The translations under genes were made by a program, and so were the position numbers. A stretch of DNA of 64,000 nucleotides from Gaertneriomyces semiglobifer. Taxonomy: Eukaryota; Chytridiomycota; Chytridiomycetes; Spizellomycetales; Spizellomycetaceae. Shown piece by piece: positions 42,601 to 53,605 of this stretch (the first letter of the stretch is position 1; every line of letters begins with the position of its first letter). The stretch covers positions 806,001 through 870,000 of the forward strand of contig JAHLKF010000008.1 in NCBI GenBank assembly GCA_025558075.1. The letters are read 5' to 3'. Under the pieces are notes generated by a model that made no database searches, was not told the DNA's origin, and saw only the letters and a program-made list of their open reading frames with translations.

Positions 42601-45600
42601 CTCCGTCCTCGGTGCTGACCAATGTGGGGTCGTCCAGGCGTATCATGGCGATAGAGAGCGGGAGGAGAATCGTAAGGGATTTTTGAAGGGTGCTACAAAG
42701 TGATACTCGCATCTCAGGAAAAGCCATCGCGTCGGTGGTAGTTCGGATGACGGAAAGGAGGAGCAGAGTATCGGATAGACTTGCAGGCATAACGGATAGA
42801 ATCCTATTGTTCATTGGTATGTCGAGTGAGTGTGAGCGTTTGCTTCGTGATAAACAGGGAAATACCTTACCGGGTTATGATGGCTGCGAATTGGGTTTTT
42901 GCCAGATACGCATAGTCCGATGGACACACGCAGGCGGCGCGGAGTGCGTCCAAGCCAACGAGAAACTCATGATGGCTGCGTGCACCGTGGAGTTTCGACA
43001 CCGCTTGTTGGATGGCAGCAAATATTTGACCGTCTTGATCAAAACGCTGCGTGCCTGGGGTAAACGAAATGGTAACAGCATCCTCTGAAAAGTAAAAAAT
43101 CATTTACTACAAGGATCTTTTGATGAGATAAAGGAAGAGCGGACTTACGATCAAAGAGCTCGCTTAAGTGTATCCCCTCGACGCTTTGCACAAGGCTCGC
43201 TGACACGCCTTCATCGAGTTTCCCGATCGTATAATACTTTTCCTTGACTGCCGCGACAACCGCAGCCCCATATCCGAAAAGCAACCGCGTGAGAATGCGT
43301 CCAACAAGATACCGAACACGTAAATCCACATCAAACACATGGGAAGCCAATATAGGAAGCAAGTCTTGTCGCTTCCGTAACACAGTGAGACCTTTGTGCC
43401 CTGACTCAATGAACGTGCAGATAACCGTCAACAGATGTTTAGACCCGAAACACCTCGGCGAATGCCTTGAGCAAGCATCCAAAAGCGTGTCCATTAGCGA
43501 ATACTTGAACAGCAATTCCGTAAACAACGTTGATGGCTTTGCTTCCGCTACGGCTCTCAACAATTCATTTGCACGTGGCAGGTTCGTTAACTCATCCTTT
43601 AACGTGGCGCTAAGTTCCCGAACAAGTTGTTCATCCACTCCACCCGTCCGGGTCGTTGTTTCCATTTCTTCGGAAACACCGGCTGGAAGGACCAACGCAT
43701 TATGCCGGTCCTCCGTCTCCGCATTCGTACCTGCTGGCACGCACTCTTGGATATGCCTAACCGCCGCTTCTCGCACCCCATCATTCCGGTGCATTAATCC
43801 TCGTAACCAGAAATTCAACTCGTCAGTCTTGGTCCATGTAGTTTGGGCTTGTGATAGCACCGCTTCAATCAGCTCACCACCGTCGTGGTCCTCCAATAAG
43901 GACAACCAAGGAAGAATCGACTTTCGGAACGCTGAGTGATCGCCGTTGCTGGTGCTTTCCTCCATCAAAATACGATGAATTATATTGTAAACCACTCGTC
44001 GCAGTTCAGCGCTTTCCCCAACCGATGCATTGGCGATTAAGGCAAGGGTCACCTCTTCATTAGTGAACGACGGGGGTAAATTAGGACTGGACTGCCAAAT
44101 CGTGACGATTTCTTCGAGTGCGTGCTTCCGCACCCAGGCAGTCGGGTGGTTTAAAAGCCATGCCAGGATAAGACCATTCGAATGCTGTTGTTTCGCCCGG
44201 AGAAGAAAGCGGATGACACGCTTGGGGATGTTGTTTGGAGTCAGTAACCCGCATGCGTCCTCCACAAACACTGTGAAAGTTTCTTCTCGGGCACTACATA
44301 GCGGCGTCAGTGCGTTCAAAACCGTAATGGAAAATCTAATCAACTGGTCTTGAGGTTGCACATCGACCCGCTCAGCATAGTGCGTGGCCGGTGCTCTGTG
44401 ACCGAGGTATTCCACCGCCTCCAAAACGCTTCTAACGCAATCCAGGATCCAAATGTCTCCAGCTTCGTGCTCCAGCTCGCCATCATGGTGTGCTATACAT
44501 GTCCGTAAATGAAGCTTGAGAAACGGAATTGTTCTGTGAAGGATCCGGAGTATCGGTGGTATCCAAGCGTGGTGTCGGAGCAATGGAACGAGACATTCAA
44601 ATATCTCGTGGCAAGCAAATGGAAGAGAAACCATTCCTTCGTATAAATGGTCTGCTTTAAGCATGGACGTCTTCAGCGTCGCGTTTAAGGTGACATCGTC
44701 TCGGCACAAGACCCGGTATCCAAGACTGACCTTGTCGACAGTCTGTTGAAACATAGTTGGCCATTGACGCATCAGTTCATCCAAGTACTCGAACGCGCGC
44801 GATTGTGGGCCATCGGTAGCAGCGGCTAGTATGGTCTAATACGGAGACAGTTGAGCACGTTGTATCACCCGGACAAGGGCGCCGGTCAGTCACTCACTCG
44901 AAATAATCGCGGCCGTTGCAGAAAAACACCAGGGCCATGATCACATAGCAAATGATGAAATATGTCCGTAGCTTCGGGATTGGACGACGATACCAGCGCG
45001 CAAAAGTCTTGGATGACGCGGTCGTCCAGCGCGCTCAGGTGAACGCAGTCGTATGAGGGAATGGCATTCGGAAGGTAAGGCAGCGTTCCTGATACTATAA
45101 GACGAGCAAGCATTAGTGTATAAGTACCGCGCCTAAAGGCGTCATCTTCGTGAAGCATTCATTACACTTTATGGTTCCTTGGAAACGCTCGGGAGATCCA
45201 GTTCTCCTGCGCGTCCTCGCAGTACTTAGATCGCAGCGATAAGGTTTTGTCGTCGTCGACGCCCTAAGAGACTGACGCAGTCTCGTAGGTGAAGGCTTTC
45301 TGATAGGGTCGGCTGCACCCACGGAAACAGGAAGGGTACTGTGCGGGATATACGCAAGCCTTGAAAGGAGCTCCCCTACGAGGGCCGCAGCTTGAACATT
45401 TGCTCCCGTCAGTTCTTGTAGCTGAACAAGCGTTTCTTTGGCGCCGACATCGAGAAGCGCGTCTCGAACTGTTTGCACCTAAGGGATGGGTAGTGTTCAT
45501 CTGACATGCGTCTGGCCTTGAAAGAGCACCGCGCCAGGGCGTACTTCACTGATTTCGAAGAGAAGCTGCAGGGACTCATCCGTTTGGCCTTCTCGAAGGT

Positions 45601-45895
45601 TCTCCACGTCGATATATTTCAACAAATTTCTGACGATGGCTGTTTCATGACCTACTGATTCTGTTCAAGGCAAATTTAGTTTGCTTCCCGCCGAAGCTAA
45701 CGCCGTTGCGCCATACCAGCAGATATAATGCCACGCTTAAGCTTCGACTAATATCAGCAGAGTGGTTAGGAAGTCCCCAAGAGCAGCCTAGCTAATAAGA
45801 TCCTTTAACACTAGATTGTAACATACATGAAGCGCATCTCGTGCACGTTCCCGGATCTCCGGTAATGGATGGCCCAGCTTTTCCGCAAGTTCCAT
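39665..45895 (-). CDS. RTTN: Rotatin-like centriole/basal-body protein
   Basis: Eight exons: 45895-45827, 45747-45717, 45651-45545, 45478-45166, 45094-44898, 44835-43149, 43084-42871 and 42803-39665. They sum to exactly 1919 codons (1918 residues; human rotatin is about 2200). The first exon reads MELAEKLGHPLPEIRERARDAL, very close to the rotatin N-terminal signature KLGHxLxEIRERAL. The next exons continue the rotatin pattern with RDALLDVGAKETLVQL and the VFLQRPRLF motif at the end of exon 5. The remainder is alpha-helical armadillo/HEAT-like repeats with a basic low-complexity insert around residue 1570-1650. Rotatin is needed for centriole elongation and cilia; its presence implies a basal body. 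The first exons are tiny (69 and 31 bases) and easy to miss. The large 3' exons alone carry no obvious family signature. Confidence 0.82.
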
Positions 45896-47148
45896 CGCCC
45901 TGGCGCCCTCTATCTACACATTGCCACAACCCCGAGGCTACGGCTGCTTTGGAAAAAGTACTGGCATGCGCGAACCGAAAGTCCAAGTTTCGCCAGCGCG
46001 CTCTGCGCGAAGCTGGAAATCTTTGTACACAAAATGTTCACAAATGTCCAGGAAGGACATGATTAATGATTTCACTAGCTTCTGGCAGTTCAGATTTACG
46101 GAACGGACAACTGTGAATCGTTCGATGATCGCTGAACACTGTTGACAGCCCGTTTACGTTCTCAAGGAGTCGGGCTAAGCTAGACACTTGACGCATTAAG
46201 CTGAACGCCGACTGCATTACAAAATGTTCTGACAAAGGGCGCGGGCAAAACCTCTGCTCGACAGAGCTACTGGAGCGGGTTCATGAGGTGATTAGTTTGG
46301 CAGTATTGTTCAATTTAGGCCACTAACTATGCTGTTCACAGAGAGCTTGCGTGCCTACCCAACCAGTCTTGCGAGTCCCAATTGGCTTCACCGCCTGTCA
46401 AAGGTCCTTCTGTGAGCGCTCAAATGAGACACTGCCAGCGAACAACGGGGTTTTTGACTTCTCAATCTCTGTCTCAGAAAATAGTGCGGTAAGAGGTACT
46501 ATAACCGCAAGAGCAGCCGCGAAAGCAACCGGTTTCAAAGCAAAAGGCCATGCAAGCGCTGCAGACTGTCTTCGAGGATGCTGCTACGAGTGTCTTGGCA
46601 GAACCTGGTGCTAGCTGAACAACCACGCCAAACGGACTACCAGCGGTTTTAGTGGCGCAGATCGCTAGCTATAGGGATAACGTCCTTTCCGCGTGGGTTA
46701 TAATGGAAACATCAAGTGCCAGCGGGAAATATCCAACGCACACGGAATGTTTCGCTCAAGTTCTTTGAAATTGATGTTAGCACTTCAAGTCTGAAAATGG
46801 ACTTTTCTCAAGCTCACAAGAGCTGCAGACATCTTCGCTCATGTGAGTTTAGGAAAAGTCTATCTACAAACTTACGGTAATGCGAAGAAGCATTGTACAT
46901 CTGCAGTGTGGACCGAAAATTCCTTGGGAGGACGGAAATAGTGCGTACAACGCTGGGTGGGATGCTTAGTGCACTCAGTGCAGGTCCGGGAGAGTGCTTC
47001 TGCACTCGCCCTCTTCTTCTGCATTCGAATCTGACCAACATAACCAACGCAGGTGTACACCAGGATATGCAGACGTGGATGATATTGAACGATGCTCGGG
47101 TATGTGCACTCTATGCTATTCTAACGAAAAGCCAGATATACGGACGAC
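45896..47148. other. Interval with unassigned minus-strand exon-like pieces
   Basis: Upstream of the rotatin start. On the minus strand 46580-46398 is open and ends in a stop: it reads a single membrane segment (PVAFAAALAVIVPLTALF) then a polar tail ending SFERSQKDL. Further upstream, 47036-46878 reads a cysteine-containing frame (CTECTKHPTQRC) ending at a good donor (CC|GTAAGT). A third helical piece lies at 46235-46130 (SAFSLMRQVSSLARLL). They may belong to one or more small minus-strand genes; no complete model or family was found. Confidence 0.3.
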
Positions 47149-48609
47149 CTAAACTAATAGCAGAGCACACACCGCAGCCAAAACAGTCATCGCAATCGGT
47201 AGTGACGGAGTGGAACCTAGCCTTGTGGAATCATTACTGACGTCGTCTTCTTCTTGCTCAAGACCAACATCCTTGTAGGGCGGCGTCACAGTGGGCTCTG
47301 GTCGCGACACCGTAGTGGATACTTCGGGAGAGCTTGTTTCAGTGGGAGAACAGGATTCACCGTCACGGCACGGCTCTTCAGATTCAACTGGTGGCTCAGG
47401 TTCTGGTACTGGCCATTCCTCCCAGACTGGTGGAGGAGGCGAGCACGTTTGACCTTCAGGGCAAGGTTCAGGTACAGGATTCATGGGCGAAGGTCGCTCT
47501 GTAGGGCACCTGAAGCAGGTATCCGTAAAATAGGATCCGAGGTTGCAACGATTGAGTACTCCTTCGTCAACCAAACCATTTCCATCATCATCTAATCCAT
47601 TGCAAACTTCCACTGTTGAATACGTGGGATCCGGGCATTCGAATATGTTACTAGTTTGCATGTCCTGCAAACTCACGGGGTTCCTCATATACTCGATCAA
47701 TTGAGATCCTGTCACGTAATAAACTTGGTTGTTGGTGTAAACCCTCGTCCAAGCAATAAAGTCGTTCAAAAGGGCAAGCCGATCGGCATTTTCGTCTTGC
47801 ATAAACCAGGCAACATGTAACCACAATCCCATCGGTGTCCTGGTGCCTTCCCAATGGATACGGAAGTTATGCTGTAGCAATTCCATAAGAAACTCTGGTG
47901 TTCCCGGAGGATCCATCGTACCATAAGCATAACCAGTAGCAGGGTCAACCAGGTTATACATCGGGATTTCCCATAATCCCGGAAATGTTTTCGAATAGTC
48001 GCATGTACCAGTAGTACAGGCGTAAGGAAATCCATTATCGTAGGTGAACGGCCAAGGACCTTCCTTGGGATCCACCGACAAGGAAGAATCCCAGGTCAAT
48101 TTCGCATCCTGAATAGCCTTGAATGTGTCCATATCGAGCTCAAGATACGGCGCACGGAACCCGCGAAAGTCTTCCATCGGAACCCCAGAATATGCATTGA
48201 TGGCTTTCATACAACCCATAATCTCTGAATAGTTGGCATTTGCGGGATGGGTCATCGTGTGAACAGCAATTTCATGACCGCTCGCTCTGAGTTGTTGCAG
48301 GTAATGATAATTCGTGTACTCGGTAGAAACGAAGAAGGTTGCCCGAGCAGGACATCCGTTGGGATTCGAAAAATTCGTCACATTTTTCTGATATGGCAGA
48401 CTGATCACATTGACGGCATCGTCGAACGTCAACAGAACAAATTGGGGCGTTTCTTCAACTGATAGGCCACCAGGAGGTGCGGTGCTTGGACAGAAGCAAT
48501 CGGGCAGATTGCACGTGGCTGGATCGCATGAATACCCTGGAGTACCAGGTTCAAGCGCCCGTACAGTGAGCGCAAAAAGCGCCACAAGGGGTGCCCACTT
48601 CAATAGCAT
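47149..48609 (-). CDS. Chitin deacetylase-like CE4 enzyme, GPI-anchored
   Basis: Single-exon gene of 486 residues. Signal peptide 1-18 (MLLKWAPLVALFALTVRA). A cysteine-rich start (CDPATCNLPDCFCPS) precedes the NodB/CE4 polysaccharide deacetylase fold: VLLTFDDAVN with the metal-binding Asp pair near residue 62, ARATFFVS, and SGHEIAVHTMTHP near residue 115 with the zinc-binding histidines, then DFRGFRAPYLE. A cysteine-bearing region with a DDDGNGLVDEG motif follows, then a Pro/Glu/Thr-rich stalk. The C-terminus (DSTRLG, then a hydrophobic end PIAMTVLAAVCALLLV) fits a GPI-attachment signal. Such enzymes deacetylate chitin in the cell wall, making chitosan. Chitin as substrate is inferred from the family; the cysteine-rich N-terminal segment is common in early-diverging-fungus members. 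Confidence 0.9.
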   Translation of the reverse strand: MLLKWAPLVALFALTVRALEPGTPGYSCDPATCNLPDCFCPSTAPPGGLSVEETPQFVLLTFDDAVNVISLPYQKNVTNFSNPNGCPARATFFVSTEYTNYHYLQQLRASGHEIAVHTMTHPANANYSEIMGCMKAINAYSGVPMEDFRGFRAPYLELDMDTFKAIQDAKLTWDSSLSVDPKEGPWPFTYDNGFPYACTTGTCDYSKTFPGLWEIPMYNLVDPATGYAYGTMDPPGTPEFLMELLQHNFRIHWEGTRTPMGLWLHVAWFMQDENADRLALLNDFIAWTRVYTNNQVYYVTGSQLIEYMRNPVSLQDMQTSNIFECPDPTYSTVEVCNGLDDDGNGLVDEGVLNRCNLGSYFTDTCFRCPTERPSPMNPVPEPCPEGQTCSPPPPVWEEWPVPEPEPPVESEEPCRDGESCSPTETSSPEVSTTVSRPEPTVTPPYKDVGLEQEEDDVSNDSTRLGSTPSLPIAMTVLAAVCALLLV

Positions 48610-49623
48610 CGATGTTAACGGTGATGGATCTGCAGTGATTTTCGAATAATGTCGTCGACGACACTTCTTGATGCGATGTGCGACATGGGTGATTCCTTCC
48701 TTTAGTTTTTATATGGATGCGGGATATGCCGGTTGATCTGGAGAAGGTTTTCTGAAGGAACCTTAATTTAGCTCATCGAAGACCCGCGGTTACTGTAAAT
48801 ATCTTACCGAAAGCAGAGTTCACGCGTTCAACGCACCCTTTGAACTGTCATCAGTTCTCCACCGTTGAACCAGGACCACTCAGGTAGCCAAGTAGGGTAA
48901 GTCGTATACCCGAGACATATCGCCTTAACAAGTACTTGAGACGATAATTCACATCAGATTTCTCGCATGTCAATCTAAATATATTAAGGAGTAAGGAGAT
49001 AGTTGTCTGTCCGTGTGCACACGTGATCAGACGGCTTATGTAACAGCTCCGCGACGAGTTTCCGTCGAGTTTCTGGCAGCGAGGCACATACTGTGTAAGA
49101 GAGAGTGCTACAAAAGCTTCCTTCCTTAACAGGCAACTGCAGTGAAGGTCATAGAATGATGGTAATGGTGGGGGGCAGCCAGTGTTCAGACACAAAAGCA
49201 CGGAAGGGAGAGGGAATTCCATCTGTCTCTACTATCAAATTGTGGGTGCAGTATGCGAAAGGATTTTTTCACAGCCCTGGCTACTTGGCTGAGCTACGAG
49301 GGTGCATTAGCGTTGGTTGATGATGGTACCTAACAGCTCCGCGGCCAGTTTCCAAACAGGTGCATGCATGAGCGCACAGAAACGTTCTGCCATAACAGGT
49401 AACTGCACGAAGGTCATAGATCTGGAACGATGGTGGGCCTTCGAAGAGCGTCCAGTAATGCCAAGGCTGTGCCAATGCGCACACTGACATGTTGTTACCC
49501 AATCAACGTCGACTACTGTAAGTGCACCATGCCAAAGACCCTAACGACGAAGGCGAATCGCGATACACACATAATATTACATGTGCCCTAGCACCTTTGG
49601 TGCTTCACCCGGCTTGTATGAGA
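48610..49623. other. Intergenic region with a diverged direct repeat
   Basis: Promoter side of the chitin deacetylase gene. Contains two related blocks, 49038-49165 and 49331-49435, sharing TAACAGCTCCGCG and GAAGGTCATAGA elements. No coding feature recognised. Confidence 0.45.
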
Positions 49624-50288
49624 TCAAGACACCAAGGCTCCGAAATTGCATATTATGATAGATAGATGATTCTCAGATATAAAAGAACGCTTATGGCCGG
49701 CCACGGACTGCTTCTCCTCCTCAGCCACTGGGGCCTGGTACTCGTCGCGCCACATGTTGGCCTGGGTTATCGCCCGGTCTCGCTGCATGTTGGCATTCTG
49801 CAGCATTGTTACCAACATGTCCCGCTCTGCAGTTACACTCTCCAATACTTCTTCCAAGTTTTTCACTTTCTGGGTTAGTTCTTCACACTTTTGAAAAATG
49901 ATCAGTTCATCCCTAATAGGGTTGATGCGATTGGTTAACCATGCCAAAGAGAACTTCAAAACTGTAGCGCCCTTACACGCTCCAACCCCATGCTGCAGCA
50001 TCGGGATCGCCTTGCACGTGAATCCGCGCGTGGGCACGCTCTAAAAAAACGCTGTCAGAACTTGCCATCTTTTTGACATCGTTCGCAATCTAACATACCA
50101 TGCTTCCCAGGAAATATCGCTTCCACCAACGTCACAGGAGGTAGAAATTCTCCAAGGTCCTCTCCCCGAGTCTCCCCTTCTGCAGGCTCCACTGGCGGTA
50201 CATCTACATAGAGTATAGCTCCCGTTAACGAACGCACACTACCATCTTGCGGTGACCGTCGGGACATACCTTTACTTGACGAGGCCAT
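49624..50288 (-). CDS. Hypothetical coiled-coil protein, copy A of a tandem pair
   Basis: Exons 50288-50270, 50203-50099, 50040-49977 and 49912-49624 sum to exactly 159 codons (158 residues), with introns of 66, 58 and 64 bases. N-terminus MASSSK, then an acidic Pro/Glu segment (VPPVEPAEGETRGED), WGWS, and a long coiled coil (ELTQKVKNLEEVLESVTAERD, then QNANMQRDRAITQAN). No family is recognised. The neighbouring gene at 50382-51264 has the same order of elements, the same intron positions and similar motif wording (TSSSKG, PPVEPEEG, AWGWT, AETERDMLVTVL), so the two arose by tandem duplication. Confidence 0.55.
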
Positions 50289-50381
50289 TGTAGGAGAGTC
50301 AAGTGGTTTGAATTGTTGAAGAAGCAGGAGTTCAAGCTTCCCGTTTCCTCAAGATTTGACAGCTCACATTTTCCCATCACG

Positions 50382-51264
50382 TCACGTGGTATCCTTGTAC
50401 TCTTCCTCATCTTCTGCTGGCTTCGCGAGCAGTTCTTTTACCTTCTCCCGCACCATACTACGCGATGGGTCTGATCGCGCAGCATGTCGACAGTGACTCC
50501 GCATTCGTTGTGCGGCGTCCCGCTGCCGTCGCGCCAGGTCACGCAGCAGGTTCGAAGTGTCTACCATTGTTACCAGCATGTTCCGCGATGTTTCTCCACG
50601 GTCCTCTGGCTTTCCAATGCCTCACCCTTGGTCATGGTATCCTTGTACTCTTCCTCGTCTTCTGCTGGCTTCGCGAGCAGTTCCTTCGCCTTCCCCCGCT
50701 CCACTCGCGCCTGATCGCGCAGCATGTCGACAGTGACTATAAGCTCGTCCCGCATTCGTTGTGCGTCGTCCCCCTGCCGTTGCGCCAGGTCGCGCTGCCG
50801 GTTGGAAGTGTCTAGCACTGTTACCAGCATGTCCCGCTCTGTTTCTGCACGCTCCAACTGGGTTTCCAGGCTTTTCACTTTCCTGTTCAATATCTCCCAC
50901 TCTTGGTGAATGACTATTTCATCCCTGGTAGATTTGATGAGGTCGGTCAACGATATCAGATACCTTCATATCCGTGCGTCCTTACCGCGTCCAACCCCAC
51001 GCTTCAGCATCGGGATAGGTATTCATCTTGAAAAAACTTCGTCAGAATTTGACACCCCTTTGACATCGTTCTCAATTCTACGCACCATCTCCTAGTATCT
51101 CTTGCGCCAAGGTGGGATGCGCCACATACCCAGTATCCGAGTGCCCCTCACGCATCCCTTCTTCAGGCTCTACTGGTGGTGCACCTACAGACAGTGTAGC
51201 TCTAGTTAACACTCACATCATTTCACAGTCACAATCGGGACATACCTTTACTTGACGATGTCAT
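50382..51264 (-). CDS. Hypothetical coiled-coil protein, copy B, internally duplicated, perhaps decaying
   Basis: Starts at 51264 (MTSSSK) with an intron after AAAG, then APPVEPEEGMREG, and later the coiled coil of 50945-50570 (DEIVIHQEWEILNRKVKSLE, RAETERDMLVTVLDTSNRQRD, AKELLAKPAEDEEEYKD). Joining the second and third exons in frame needs a different acceptor from copy A, giving a 16-base exon, or else the frame is broken. A second copy of the coiled-coil block (50604-50386) follows in a shifted frame. It may be a functional gene with length variation or a pseudogene in decay. Confidence 0.35.
50386..50853. repeat. Tandem direct repeat, about 219 bases x 2
   Basis: 50386-50604 and 50635-50853 align along their whole length. 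Both carry TGGTATCCTTGTACTCTTCC, the CGCGCAGCATGTCGACAGTG box and TGTTACCAGCATGT(T/C)CCGC. Copy 1 has an internal deletion after GTGACT relative to copy 2, which shifts the reading frame. Confidence 0.85.
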
Positions 51265-51575
51265 TGCAGGAGAGTACAAGTGGTTTGAACTGTGTCAATT
51301 GGGGAGGAGAGATTCACAGCCCTTTTAACAGCCCTCACTTTCCCCATGGCACGTCACGTGGCTGCTTATGTCAAATAGATGTGCCAGCCACCCACCAGAT
51401 TAATGCAGTGAGAATTTCGCGGCCTTCCAATGCGAGAGAGCCAAGCGACGAGGTTTCGTCCTGGGGGGTGGGAACGGACATAAACCTTACCCACGAATGG
51501 CAATGCTTGCGAGTTATCGAGCGTCGACTTTTAAAGAAGACGACAAAAGAGCGGTTGGAGGGGACCAGAGAGGGC
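51265..51575. other. Short intergenic region
   Basis: Between coiled-coil copy B and the FG-repeat frame. An open minus-strand frame at 51616-51371 has no recognisable feature. Confidence 0.35.
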
Positions 51576-52164
51576 TCAGTCTTGAGTGGACTTACACCCT
51601 GAAAGGTGGCTAGCATGGTCGGTTAATCGGTAAGAGCACTGGCAGCAAAAGCAGTTCCGACGACCGAAGCTTGACCCTCCAAAGAGCGCTAAAGGGCGTG
51701 TGGCGGCCGGTTGAGCAGGCGCGGAGGTTCCAAAAGTTTGGGCCGGCGTGAGAAAGGACCCTAAAGCGCGGAAGGTAGCTGCAACGGCAGTGTTTCCGAA
51801 TGGCGTCGCGGAAGCCGTGGTACCGAAAGCGAATGGGCGACCTTTTGGGAACTGTAAACGAAACCAAAGAGATGACGTTGACCAAAGGCAAGTGTCGAAG
51901 CTTGGACCCAAACGTGACAGGAGCAGACGCGGTCGTAGCGGGCGGCTGGGACTGACCAAAAATGAAGAGCGTAGACGTTTCAATTGGCGCGACGGAAGCA
52001 GCGGGGACACGGAGTCCAATGGCACTGGCGGGGGGACCAGAACCAGGGACTTGAGCTGTACCAAAGGCAGATGTCGGAGCTTGAAAGGAACGGAACGTAC
52101 TAGGGGCGGCAGCGGTTGTTGTGACGGGCGGGGATGCAGAGGCTGTGGATGTTCCAAAGGTCAT
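51576..52164 (-). CDS. Small FG-repeat, nucleoporin-like protein
   Basis: Exon 52164-51919 and exon 51851-51576 join across a 67-base intron to 173 residues. Across both exons FG dipeptides recur in Ser/Thr/Ala/Pro linkers: MTFGTST, SAFGTAQ, FIFGQSQ, FAFGTTA, TPFGNTA, QTFGTSA, ALFGGSS, SSFGRR. This is the composition of nuclear-pore FG repeats. True FG nucleoporins are far longer and add a structural domain, which is absent; the C-terminus instead has a short Cys-rich end (NCFCCQC). It could be a remnant or retro-copied fragment of an FG Nup, or a small orphan. The donor (GTCACG) is weak; without the intron the frame shifts in the middle of the FG region. Confidence 0.45.
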
Positions 52165-53605
52165 GAGCACGGGACTACTGTCTGTGGACGTTCATGCCCC
52201 ATTCCAAGAGGTAGCAATTTTCCCTTACCTTCGTCGGTGTTCACCGCTTGTGATAGTCAACAAACACACAACTACATGTACGTGTGTTTACATAATATAG
52301 ACGTATTGTCATGATGGGTAGCAAACCTGAATGTTTTCCTCAGGAGCATTTTCTCACGGGAAGAATGTTACGTGATTTTGTTGCGCTTTGTTGGTGCCGC
52401 TGGTCACTGAGGGATTGACAGGTGACGAACATTTTCTGATCAAAAGGGTTGCATATAGTACATGTTATAGGTACAATCAAAATTAGTCGAAATACTTCGA
52501 TGCAGGGACGGGAGAGAAGCTCTTGACAAAGCTTGATAACATCGAGCCGAGCTCATTAAATTTGGCTGCAAGGCCAAATGCATTAAGTTGTCTGTCGCAC
52601 GTTTGACGATTGAAACAGGTCAAGCTACTGGAGGAAAGCAATGATCTAAATCAACTAATCACTGGGCTCATCAACGATTATCGCAAAATCATCATCAGTA
52701 AGGGTTCTATTATCATAATTCGTTGTTAGGCAATGTATTATCCATTGCATCAATATTCATCCAGCTTGATTTGTTCGAGGAGACGTATGCGCATAGTGTC
52801 CGTCATTGATTGCGCGAAGGCCTGGTGTATAACGTACTGAAAAAACACTCTTCAATATGCTAAAACGCCAACGCCAACGATGGGATTTCGACCTCCAAAA
52901 CCTCACCATTTGGTTTCATCCATGTCGCACCTTCGCTCGCCCGAGAAGCTTGAGTAAAGAAATCTGATTGAAAGTATTTCCTTGAGAATCACTGTAGCAG
53001 TCGCAGTCATTGAAAATGCAGTTGCTCCTCCATACTCCCAGTAAGTTGCAGTAGTGCAACTTTGTTCTCAACCGCCGAGCAAGAACATCAAGACCCTTCC
53101 ACCAAGGCGACGGAGAGCACAATGCTCATCGGTCAAACCCATCACGGTGATAGTCGGTGACTACCATGCGTGTGAGCTGCCTAGGCCGCATGAATCACGG
53201 ATGGCGGCATGCCGCCATGCATATGCATTTACGGGTGCGCACCATCATAGACAGGTACGTTTTCAGAGTAATGATGCCTTAACTGCCATCTGTGATCTCG
53301 CAGCCCAATCCGCGGGAAGGCCGAGCCTCCCAGGCGTGTCCTTAACGAGAGACGCTGCATCCGCCAAGTCGCCAGGAATTGATTCCTTTAACGAGAGACG
53401 CCGCACCACCAAGTCGTCAGAATTGTCATGAGCCAGCGTCGCAAAGCAACGTTGTTTTTGAAATGCACAGATAGCAGGTCGGTCGATTGTTGATCCACTG
53501 GTGTTAGTTGCTGATCGAGAAGCGACGTGTCCAGTCTCTTGCGCGACGGGTTTATATACCAGATAAGGGTTAGGGTTACTGTGCGCAGGGCTTATTGGCA
53601 GAGAA
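52165..53605. other. Gene-poor accessory interval
   Basis: No supported gene. Contains a 38-base tandem-like repeat (53343-53380 and 53389-53426) and a short telomere-like motif at 53565-53577. Confidence 0.35.
53343..53426. repeat. Short direct repeat pair
   Basis: Two copies, 53343-53380 and 53389-53426, each AACGAGAGACGC then a (T/C)GCA(T/C)C-like step, CCAAGTCG and CAG-AATTG, eight bases apart. Confidence 0.75.

Noticed and set aside
51610..52170. FG-repeat frame as a frameshifted pseudogene
   Set aside because: A 67-base intron with a usable acceptor restores one continuous FG pattern, so a frameshift is not required, though the donor is weak.
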